A stretch of DNA of 64,000 nucleotides, from assembly GCA_964017195.1 (NCBI GenBank), contig OZ024887.1, positions 4,913,959-4,977,958 on the forward strand. The letters are read 5' to 3'. This document shows, piece after piece, positions 11,478 to 23,700 of this stretch (its first letter is position 1; each line of letters starts with the position of its first letter). Below the pieces are notes generated by a model. It saw only the letters and a program-made list of their open reading frames with translations. It made no database searches and had not been told where the DNA came from. Both the position numbers and the translations under genes were made by a program. This DNA is from Siderastrea radians (taxonomy: Eukaryota; Cnidaria; Anthozoa; Scleractinia; Rhizangiidae).

Positions 11478-12602
11478 GTTTATCGTCATGGTGACCGCTC
11501 TCCTACTCATCTCTTTCCAACTGATCCATACCGAGAAGATGCTTGGCCCCAAGGATTAGGAATGCTAACACAGGTTAGTATATAATAAACAAATAATAGA
11601 CTTCTTTCCGATTCCCTTAATGGCGTTAGTCCCACGTCTTAAGTTCGTTCCCAAAACGATTATTTCCTACTTTCCCCTCTGTTTTGCGATTCCCTACAGT
11701 CAATAAGAAGTCCTAGTCCCGCTCATGTACCGCTCTCATCCAGATAACCGTGTGGGTCTGGCTGTCAATTGTAATTGTAAAATCTCTCGAAAAACCGGTG
11801 GCTTTTTATTGGAACTGCTGTCTCATTTCTTCTTCATACTCGTGTGGAAATATTGATAGAAAATGTTGCGCCACCAAATATTTATATTTACTTTTTCTCA
11901 GATCGGTAATATAGGGTTCCATGGCCATGGATGTCATGCCCATGAGGTTTCCTAGACCGAGATTCCAGATTCTGTTCTCACCTGGTACAAAAGACTTTAG
12001 CTGTGATATAGTTAATGTGCTCTAGAATAATTGTGTCCATAGACATGAAAATATTTCAAACAAAGACTTAAAAGTCTCAAAAGATTTAAAATGGTTGAAC
12101 ACACTTACCCCACCATACCTGAATAAAGGCAGCCAAAGTTGAGTTTTGGTGTATGTCAGTCAATCAGAAAGAAGTTAAAATTGTTTTGAATAATGTCCGG
12201 ATTTATTACATTTATGAAGTTTATGTCACAAAGTTATTCCTCTCAAAAATCTTCTAACTTTGCACAAAATGATGTTCGTTTTACCATCGCCTAACCAAAG
12301 TTCAAAGTTCAAAGTTTATTATTCAATTTTGTAAGGAAAATAAACCAAAAAAAAAAACCAACCACAAAAACCAACTAAAAAGAACCTTGATTCATTGCCG
12401 GCTCCTTTTTAGCCGGTTTTTCTAAGTTTTAAATGCTGTTGTATACATGTTGAAGTGTCTTATCTGACATCTATACGTCACCAGGATCAACGCTTTTGAA
12501 AGCGTTAAGCTCAGTGCCAAGTCTCAGTAATGATGAGGATATAATCAAAGCTTGCTTGTTATTGATTATTCATTTTTTCCCAACGATGTGATCCCTTTTC
12601 AT

Positions 12603-12666
<64 letters not shown>

Positions 12667-14077
12667 GATGGGAAACGCCCACTGGGGTGACGTACGTTTG
12701 TCCAAACTCTCTTTCTTTCCATTTTCTACTCAAGAATTTCGTTTCCTTGCTTTTTTGCCTCCTGTCAGAAAGTGAAGTCTCGGTTTATTTTACTCGTGTC
12801 TGGCATTTCAAAATCAAATTTCAGAAAGGAATGCGTCAGGAATTTGCCCTTGGGAAGTTTCTGAAGAAGCGATATGTTGAGCACTACATACTCCTAAACT
12901 CCTCGTACATTCACAAGGAGGTGAGTATCACGTAAGTATTTCATTAGTATTTATGATTTTCAAAGACACGCCTGCCGATAGAGTCCCCTAGGTGAGGTGA
13001 ACTTAGCAAGGAAAAGCGGTAAATGGCTGCTCCGTCAGTTGGGTCTTCTTGACATTGTGCAGATTTATTTTCCTGCCGACGATGTCATTACTCAGGGGTG
13101 GATCCAGGTATTTAGAAAGTGGGGGAGCAGTGGCTGTTAGCAAGGAGCTAACAAATCATATGTTATTTTGCTGGGGACATGCTTTCTGTAAAATTCTGAA
13201 AAGTGAAACTGAATTGAAAACTTTAACACAGCTAACACTAATGACAGCTTTATGTATAGAACTGTTTTAATGAACGAGAAAAAGTCGTCTTACTACTTTA
13301 CTACATAATATGTACCTACCTTACTACATAATATGTACCTTTAAATTTCCCTCAGAAAACAAGGACACCATAATTCTCCTAGGTGTTCACAATTCTGCAC
13401 TTCTTCATTTAGTTACTTCGTTCATTATTTTCTTTTGTCCAAACAGTTATACATTCGCAGCACTGATGTAGATCGCGCCTTAATGAGTGCACAGACGCAG
13501 CTTAATGGACTGTACCCACCCCATGGTAGCCAGGTAATAATGCTGCATCATTTCTTCTTAACATGAAAGATCTAACAGAAGCCTGCGTGAAAAGGTAGAT
13601 ATCGTCTTCAGCAGCCTAGTGCCTAGTCTCCTACGCAGCCGTTCTTAGGGTCATCACGCAACGCTCCTCCCGAGGAGCGTTGCGTGACTACCCTGAGGAG
13701 ACTACCTAGTGCCTTCTGTAGCATGAAGCGACTGGAAGCATTACAACTTCCCACTGGATTGGATGCTAGTTTGTCCTGACAGGATTATCTTCCGGCATTT
13801 CGTTAGGGTTTCCTAACAGGTTAAATGATACTCACGCACTTACACACCTGGGCGTAGAAAGACAAACTGGAGTAAAGTTTCTTGTCTATTGAACAACATA
13901 CACAACGAAGGGACCTACCTTGAATCACCGACTCTCTAACCTTCCAATCAAACGTCTAACAGGTAGTTTTTGGGGGTTAATCGATGCGTTTTCTTGTAAC
14001 ACGGTACGCGTTAAATGTGACACATTTAAACGCCTATGATGTAGCCCTACTACTACTACTACTACTACTACTACTGT

Positions 14078-14116
<39 letters not shown>

Positions 14117-14744
14117 CACCACCTACGGCGACGACGACGACGACGACTACTACTACCACTACGGCGACTACGGCGACTACTACTACTTCTACCACGACAA
14201 CGACGACGACGACCACCACCACCACCACTACTACTACTGCTACTACTACTTTGTCTCACTGTTCAATGTTTTTTGCATTATTTTGTAAATCTGCAGATTT
14301 GGCGAGATCATTTGGACTGGCAGCCAATTGGGATTCATGTGGTACCGAAGAAAGACGATTATGTAAGTATTTCCTCCACTGTTTTTTTTTTTTTTGTCGC
14401 TATTATTGTCTTTTGTGTTGACAGATTTAAGCAATAGAAGTTATAAAAACACAAGAAGAATAGTTTCTAGTGCGGCAGCAAGTTAAAAACGTTTGACTTT
14501 AGACTAACAGTTTTGTTGCAGCTTCTTCGGCCCTTTGACTATCGGTGCCCTCGTTTTTACAAACTTCGTGACCAGGACAGAAAACAACCATCATATATAA
14601 AGATGTCACTGAAATACAAGGTGAGTTAGAGTTCCAAAATTGAGTGAGCCTGCGACCTCATGCAATCTCAGTTAACAGATCAACATGAGGTACTTTTTTC
14701 ACCATGTTGTCATGACAACGTAAGGCTTATATTTTAAGCCTGTT

Positions 14745-14785
<41 letters not shown>

Positions 14786-17700
14786 GTACTTTATTAAAAT
14801 ACTTTGCAGCTCATAGAGCTGAATTGCGTATTCTACATTCTATGATACAAATTTACAAAATTTAAAATTTAAAATTTTAAATTTTGAGGAGACGTTGTCT
14901 CTAGTGCTAGCTCTTTAATATTTCACAGCGATAACAGTTGTTGAAGCCCACTCTTAGAGTATGATTGATAGGGATGACCAGGTGCGGTAAATGAGGGAAG
15001 ACCTACAAGAGAAGAGCAGGGTTGGGGAGACGTTGTCTCTAGTGCTAGCTCTTTAATATTTCACAGCGATAACAGTTTCATCCGCGCACAATTCATTTTT
15101 CTGTTGTCATTTTCTTTCTCTGGTAGTTTAAAGCGGTGCTAAACTAATACAGGGTTAGCACCAACTATGAATCCAGTTTTATAGCTTGTCAATGTGGATC
15201 TTGTATACTCGTTGGTTCAACATTTAAAACTTGGCTCTTGCGCAAAATGTCTTCAGAAAGGCTACAAAAACACAAACTAACCAAAGGTGAAATTTTAACA
15301 ACAACCAACAACCAAGCCATGTCCAACCCAGGGCCCATTTGATGAGATAACTCAGAATCAATATTGAGTCCAATTTTGACGTGGATGCCTGTAGACTCTT
15401 GTTGTCCCATATTTTCACTTTCGTTTTTCAAACTGTAACTTGAAATCAACAGTGGCATGGAACGATTTTAACAAGAGAGTCAAAAACCTCGGTTACCCGG
15501 ATCAACAATAAACAGCTTCGATAACTTTTCGAGAACGGAAAGCTCTTTTATTAGCCCAGGGTTTGTTGGTTTTTAAAGCTAATCGTAAAATTGTAATTTG
15601 ACGTGAGCAAGTTGGTCTCCCGGCTAAAAGCTACACCACAACTCTATAGATTTTTGTTTTAAAACATATCTCCGGGCCCGAATAGTTACCGGGACTTTCG
15701 AGAAACGGACTCTTGGTGTCCTATTTTTATGAATATGGTCTTGTTACTAAATTTACTCCAAGTGGCTAGTTTCTTCTTGGGAACAAAAGAGATGTTTAGA
15801 TGTTTGCAAAACTGTTTTTTTTACACGCGATGCGATCCAGTGAGTTGTCCAGAACCTCTCACCATTTTCCCGGCATTTTGATTCACGCGCGCGCACCACT
15901 GTGATCTCAGTAACGAAGGCAGTAAGTGACTTTGAGCAAGTCTATCTTTAGTTGCTGCTTTCTTGGTCGAATAAAGTATAACCTATTTATCATAAATAAA
16001 TCAGTTTTTAAATGATTCATAATGCTCCTTTGTTTATATTTTGTTAGGATATGCTGGCGTATGTTTCGGAAAAAAGTGGGCAAGAAACTGAAGTATGGAC
16101 GGCTTTCAAGATTAGAGATCCGTTGATTTGCGAGGTAAAGGGCATGATAAATGTGCCTTCAAACGGAAATCTAAGTTTGCAAACTCATGTCGGTTGGTAA
16201 ACCCCGAAAAGTTTGCAAACTCGTAATGGCAAACTCCGAAAAAGTGCAAACTTGTGTTGGTAAACTTCCAAAAATTGTCAGGATCCCAAAGGGGCTTAGG
16301 GCTCTAGGGCTCAGAGCTAAAAAAATTTCAAGGGCTTCAGGGCTACAAGACAAAAAAAAATGGGACTCTACGGCTCTAGGGCTCCATAGATGTACTCAAG
16401 GGTTCCATTTAGACAGAATCCTTAGTTTTGTCCGGGCTCCAAGTAGAAAAAGCCTTTGGGCTCCGAGCTCCGGGCTCCTTGGCAAAAATTTAGGGGCAGG
16501 ACTCCAAGGATCCCCATTTGGGACCCTATATTGAAAATGTGGCAAACTAGGCTAACTACGTTCAGTAATCTTCGATATCGGTTAATTCCAAGTATGATGG
16601 CAATTCTTTCCTAGAAACTTCTTTCTGGCGTGGAAAATAGACCTTCACATACGCTTTACATGAGTTTGCGGAGTAAACGCGGCTAAACGTTATTTTCGTT
16701 GCAACCCAAGCGATCAGAGAGAACTTGTGTCTAGATTATGAATTCGTATGGAAATTATAAAACAAGTGGAAACTTATATTGCAAGAACGTAACCAAATTG
16801 TCTTTGTGACTTTGTAGGAATCTCATAATATGACACTGCCTGACTGGGCTTTAAACGGCACAACATTAAAAGATCTTGGCACTGTGTCCGACTTTTCCAT
16901 GCTGTGGAATTTTAACACTCGAGAAAAGGCAAGACTCACAGGAGGTTTGTTGACAATTCATAGCGATGTGATTCTATTCATTTGTCTTTGCTCTACTTCC
17001 AAATAGTTTTAGAACAAAACCTACGTCAGATTGTAAATTCCACGAATTTTTTTGTAGGTGCTCTTGTGGGAAGGATGATCGAGAACATGAAACTCACTCT
17101 ATTGCCGCCCAGCCTAAAGGAACCGGTCAGGAAAATGTACCTCTATTCAGCTGTAAGTTTACAATACCATGTGCTTGTTGAGTCGTGCCTTTTTATAAAG
17201 CAGTCATAACAATAGAAAACGAGCACTTGTTTATGGTAATGTTGTCTACCTATTTAACAGTAGTTTATGGTCACATACAGTAAACAAAAAACCACCGATT
17301 TCAAGTCTAAATGAAGCGGTCATGAGCTACTTTAGATCAAAACTAAATGGAGTGGTAGATTTGGAAATAATTTTGTTATTGCAGTCGTTTTAGCGATGAG
17401 ACGTTTATTGTTTACTTACTACCCGTGAAAACATGGATGCTTCATTCGCTCAGACGTATAGTTTTGTCAGAAATTTGAATGTCCGATATTTTTTTCCAAG
17501 TAAAGCACTCTTCGATAGATTCTTACATTTGTCCCTCGGGTGAGATCTAGTGGCATTGACCGATCGTCCTTCACTCCAAAAGTCCGGAGAACTGCGGGAG
17601 CTTGAAGTTAGTAGGGCTATCACAGAATGGTTATCAACAGAAATTTAACCACTATTGTTTTTGAAAGACCTGAAATAAGAACTATGTCTAAACTATGATT

Positions 17701-20700
17701 TGATAGAAAAAGTAAATCACTTCATCAAAGATCCATAAAGCATTTCGAGAAAGTATAGCTCTAAAAACGACAAAACTTATGGAACAATCGTTCTTCTCAA
17801 ATAAGCCTTCTCTTCTTTCCAACAAAAAATGAGCACTGTGTGGTTTTCGCAAATTCCATATTAACCACTTCCAGGCTTTTCTTGCTTCTTAAGTTTACAG
17901 AGCAAGCTGTTAAGCAATGCTAACATCTGCTAAGTACGTAACGTTTTTGGTTTCAGCACGACACCACAGTTGCTGCATTTCTGAGTGCTCTTCAAGTATT
18001 TGATGGAATATCTCCAGATTATTCGAGCGCCGCCATAGTGGAACTCTTCCGTTCAACTGGGGATAATGGCAAGTGAGTACTTACTGTTAAGCTTGTCCTT
18101 GGCTGTGACTTATGGGAGTTGCATAGAAGCTTAGTAGCGTGTTTTACGACAAGAAAACCTCCCTCCACATCCAATAAAAAAAGAATTCACAATGCATAGA
18201 AATGAACGGACAAAGGAAGTCACCAAATAGGCAGTCATGTCCAATACTGCCGCACTGATACGGACCGTTATTTGCAGTTGACGGTCCGTAAGTTTTGCAC
18301 GGACCGTCACTCTTGCTTACGGACCGTGATTTGCGGTTGACAGTCCGTATGCTTCGCACGGACCGTCATTCGTGCTTACGGACCGTTATTTGCGGTTGAC
18401 GGTCCGTACGTTTCGCACAGACCGTCATTTTTACTTACAGTCCGAATACAGAGCGTGCATCTCATTATCGCGCCAGGGCCAACTGTTGACAGTCCGTTCA
18501 TTTCGCACGGACCGTCATTTGCGGTTGACGGTCCGTACGTTTGGCACAGACCGTCATTTTTACTTACAGTCCGAATACAGAGCGTGCATCTCATTATCGC
18601 GCCAGGGCCAACTGTTGACGGTCCGTACATTTCGCACGGACCGTCATCATTGCTTACGGACCGTCATTTGCGGTTGACGGTCCGTACGTTTCGCACAGAC
18701 CGTCATCCTTTCTTACAGACCGTCATTTACGATTCACGATCCGTATGTACAGGTATAAATAGTCTATACAAGTATGATTGACCCTCGTTATTTAAGCGTA
18801 CGTACGAAGCGAGCGAGATACACCAAAGAGGTCGAAAGAAAAGACGGTAATATGCAGGGCTTCTGATAATTCGCGGGGAAAAAAGTGAAATTTCACGGGA
18901 TTTGAAGAGACAAATTCGCGGAGAAAACGGCCGATTTCGCGGGATTTTCGCGGGAATTTTCGGGCCAAATTTTCGTTGAAAAGCAAACAAGAAAGCAAAA
19001 AAGAAAGATTCCTGACAAAAATATTGGAAGGATGTCAAATTCAGGGCAAGAAAGAAACACAAAAGTTCATCCAACACAGTTCTGAAGGCAACTGTACTTG
19101 TTTCGAGCGACAAGAAAAACATATAAAGCTTTACCGAAACGCTTGGCCGGTTAACCTCCTTTTTCAGCTGCAATTTAGAGCCGAAAACAGCAACGCAATA
19201 AACTTCTTTCCCCTCATCGCTCTCTTGTGTTGCTTTGAAGTTTACAAGGCAAGATTGTTCTAGATCAAAGGTTTAAATCGATCTGTGAAGTCAAAACATT
19301 CTTGTGTCTTCATTCGTGTACGATTAAACGTGTGCCTGCATTACTACAGACAGCAGTTTCCTTTCACACTCCGTATAGTGTCAACGAAAAGTCTTCTATT
19401 TTATTTTACCAGTCCCCAGGTTTTCGCAACATTAATCTAAGAACGCCTGGTAGTTTTGGTACGATGTTTACTCGTGGCAGTGGCGAAATTTCAAGATAAA
19501 TTTGCAAGTTTACGGCAAGTAAACAGCTCCAATAGCCAAGATAAGTTTCAAATATGTTGTACCGACATGTGATTGGTAGAATTTCTAGCGAATTTCGCGG
19601 TATTTCACTTGTTTTTGTCAATTTCGCGGGATTTCGCGGATATACTTGAATTTCGCGGCTCCGCGACCGCGCGAAATTTCAGAAGCCCTGAATATGTCTA
19701 TTACTCGTTCTATAAGCGTTGCGCAAACTAATAACAGAGTTCTAAAAGCAAACTGTTATGTCGATTATTCCTTCTACTGAAGCCTTGTCAAACTGTTCAG
19801 GAAAAGGCAGACGATAACATGTCTATTACTCGTTCGATAAGCGTCGCGCAAACTGATAACGGAGTTGCAAAAGCGAACTGTTATGTCCATTACTCCTTCT
19901 ATTGAAGCCTTGTGAAACTGTTCAAGGGAAGGCAACCATGATTATGCCACGTTATTTAAGCGCCATACGAAGCGAGCGTGATACACGAAAGAAATCCGCA
20001 CGACGCGAGCGCGGTACACGAATAGAAGAAAATAATATGTCAATTACTCGTTCTATAAGCATCGCGTAAACTGATAACAGAGTTCTAAAAGCGAACTGTT
20101 ATGTCCATTACTCCTTCTATTGAAGCCTTGTGAATTATGCCTCGTTATTTAAGTGCCATACGAAGCGAGCGTGATACACGAAATAGAAGAAGATAATATG
20201 TCTATTACTCGTTCTATGCGCTTTGCGTAAACTGATAACAGAGTTCTAAAAGCGAACTGTTCTGTCGAATACTCCTTCTATTGAAGCCTAGTGAAACTGT
20301 TCAAGGAAAGGCAGACGATAACATGTCTATTACTCGTTCTATAAGCTTTGCGTAAACTGATAAGAGAGTTCTAAAAGCGAACTATTATGTGAAATATTCC
20401 TTCTATTGAAGCCTTGTGAGACTATTCAAGGGAAGGCAACCATGATTATGCCTCGTTATTTAAGCGCTAACGAAGCGAGCGATTGAAGCCTAGTGAAACT
20501 GTTCAAGGAAAGGCAGACGATAACATGTGTATTACTCGTTCTATAAACCTTGCGTAAACTGTTCAGGGAAAGGCAGACGATAACATGTCTATTACTCGTT
20601 CGATAAGCGTCGCGCAAACTGATAACGGAGTTGTGAAAGCGAACTGTTGTGTCCATTACTCCTTCTATTGAAGCCTTGTGAATTATGCCTCCTTATTTAA

Positions 20701-23700
20701 GTGCTATACGAAGCGAGCGTGATACACGAAATAGAAGAAGATAATATGTCTATTACTCGTTCTATAAGCTTTGCGTAAACTGATAACAGAGTTCTATAAG
20801 CGAACTGTTCTGTCGAATACCTCTCTATTGAAGCCTAGTGAAACTGTTCAAGGAAAGGCAGATAGTCTATACAAGTATGATTGATCCTCGTTATTTAAGC
20901 GTACGTACGAAGCGAGCGAGATAAACCAAAGAGGTCGAAAGAAAAGACGGTAATATGTCTATTACTCGTTCTATAAGCGTTGCGCAAACTAATAACAGAG
21001 TTCTAAAAGCAAACTGTTATGTCGATTATTCCTTTTATTGAAGCCTTGTCAAACTGTTCAGGGAAAGGCAGACGATAACATGTCTATTACTCGTTCGATA
21101 AGCGTCGCGCAAACTGATAACGGAGTTGCAAAAGCGAACTGTTATGTCCATTACTCCTTCTATTGAAGCCTTGTGAATTATGCCTCGTTATTTAAGTGCC
21201 ATACGAAGCGAGCGTGATACACGAAATAGAAGAAGATAATATGTCTATTACTCGTTCTATAAGTTTTGCGTAAACTGATAACAGAATTCTAAAAGCGAAC
21301 TGTTATGTCGAATACTCCTTCTATTGAAGCCTAGTGAAACTGTTCAAGGAAAGGCAGACGATAACATGGGTATTACCCGTTCTATAAGCTTTGCGTAAAC
21401 TGATAACAGAGTGCTAAAAGCGAACTGTTATGTCGAATACCCCTACTATTGAAACCTTGTGAAAGTATTCAAGGGAAGGCAACCATGATTATGCCCCCGG
21501 CAATCCATTATTTACAATCCCATTTTCCAAACTGCAGTTTCCTGTCATTAAACATTAAGCCTTTAAACCCTCACTGTTGCTCACTGACCCTTTTCTGCCA
21601 CATAAACAATCCCTTTCCACCCCCAGTTAAAATAGGTTCGCCAAAAATCACCATCTTGATATTGAAAGATAACTCCTCCAAGGTACTACACACTAATACA
21701 CATGGACGCCAACTAAACCGAAATTGATATCACGCCCTGGTGTTTCGATGGTAATATAAACCAAAACAATTATCTCTATCCCTACTTCTCTTAAGATTGT
21801 TAAGGCAACCAAGTGAAACATAAAATGCCAACGAATGCGCAAACAAGTTAACATAATAAAGGGACATAAAAGTCAGTAATAACTCTCCATTTTCTTTCAG
21901 GCTGTCAACACAGAAGTATGCGAACAGTTATTTTCTTGGTTATCAAAATTCGCACATATAACCAAGCACATGAATCGCTGGAGATTCCTTTTCATTATGT
22001 TGTATACCATAGACAACCACAACGAAGACGTTCAAAACAATACAGTTTGGTAACACCATTCTATTTCAGACAATGCAATATCATGAACGGACTTCACTGT
22101 TTGCTCCTAACAAATGACAGTTCCTCAACTCTCAATCATACTGCTGATGTAAAAGAAATTTATGTATACGTTTTATTGAATGCATGCCTCACCATAGTCA
22201 AGTGTATCGAAATACGGCGCTCAACTTGTATGTAATAGTAAAAAGTTGCTAAAATCATAGCCCTTTATTGGTAAGAAAGTATTGGCCCTAACTGTAAATA
22301 TTACTTTTTCTGTGTTTAATATATTACTGTAATTCTTTTCATTATTATCTATCATAAACCATGTTCAATTCAAACAAATGAAATACATTCCTTCCCTTAC
22401 GACTACTATGAGTGCTAAACTTAAGTCCCTAAATCAATTACCTATCAAACAATTACTCATACTATCAATTCAGGCAACCAACCGACCGCAAACGATCGAT
22501 GAATAGGAATTATTTTCATGCGTTTTCTCCCATCCATTACGATCTCCTTAAACGAACGGTCGAACGATTATAGATACAGAATTCTGCCTTCATTCCACAC
22601 TTTCAACTCGATAAAGCCCTGCCGCACACAATGCAAAAATGTTTCGAGACCCTCGTTTCATGCGAATTCTGCCTTCAATCGCGTAGTCCCGCTAGTCCCC
22701 TTAACACAGCCATTTTTTATCTACAGGAGCCTTGCGAGGCGACAATAAACCAGCTGCAAAGGAAACTATCAATCGCGCTATTTATGAAATGTCGACTACA
22801 ATGCTGCACGGGACAATTCATAAAGAAATATTGCTTTCACGCGTATCCATATTCATCCCCAGAGACACTACATTAAAGTGCGCACCATCGAGCGACACAA
22901 GTTATTTTCAGGCTTAACAACGAATATGTGTTCCACAAACGACCACTTTTACATCTACGAACCGATATTTACGGACAGTGAACTCCTCTATCAGCCCGTA
23001 TCTAAAGTTCACAGTCCATAAGAAAGATATCTCCCACTCACTACCAGAATGTAATATTCTGAGTTCCACTAATGAGATGCAATTTACCGACCGTGAACTC
23101 TTCTATACGGACCGTATCTCAAGTTCACGGTCCGTACAAACTGTACGGTCCGTAACATAGATATCTCCCTCTCACAACGGGAACGAAATATTCTAAGTCC
23201 ACTAATGAGATGCAATTTACGGACCGTGAACTGTTCTATACGGACCGTATCTGAAGTTCACGGTCCGTAAAAAAATATCTCCCACTCACAACCAGCATGA
23301 AATACTCTAAGTGCCACTAATGAGATGCAATTTACGGACCGTGAACTCTTTTATACGGACCGTATCTGAAGTTCACGGTCCGTACAAACTGTACGGTCCG
23401 TAAATAGATATCTCCCACAAACAACGGGAACGAAATATTCTAAGTCCACTAATGAGATGCAATTTACGGACCGTGAACTCATCTATACGGACCGTATCTG
23501 AAGTTCACGGTCCGTACAAACTGTACGGTCCGTAAAAAGATATCTCCCTCTCACAACGGGAATGAAATATTCTAAGTCCCACTAATGAGGTGCAATTTAC
23601 GGACCGTGAACTCATCTATACGGACTGTATCTGAAGTTCACGGTCCGTGCGAACTGTACGGTCCGTAACAAAGACATCTCCCTCTCACAACAGGAATGAA

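Larger units (their letters stand above)
1..12662. repeat. Segmental duplication, copy 1
   Basis: This stretch is repeated in direct orientation at about 40520-57292. Landmarks match in order: the start of the window with 40520, 456-464 with the interrupted site at 40812-40820, the RT fragment 3346 with 47428, the 143-codon reading frame 5385 with 49455, the TTCATTT minisatellite 6045 with 50105, and the acid phosphatase exon 11478 with 56050. Most blocks differ by only a few percent. Copy 1 continues off the left edge of the window. On the right, homology ends at the GA tract 12606-12662, inside intron 1 of the acid phosphatase gene. Large differences between the copies are insertions, listed separately. 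Confidence 0.93.

Noticed and set aside
12552..12935. 127-codon frame with an RERERE stretch covering exon 2
   Set aside because: The first part is the GA microsatellite; only 12825-12920 is phosphatase exon, and it begins after a splice acceptor.
13984..14421. Frames coding poly-Leu, poly-Thr and poly-Val on both strands
   Set aside because: Trinucleotide microsatellites inside an intron, just before exon 4.
16187..16534. 115-codon frame in intron 6
   Set aside because: Made from GGGCTCTAGGGCT-type low-complexity repeats between two phosphatase exons.
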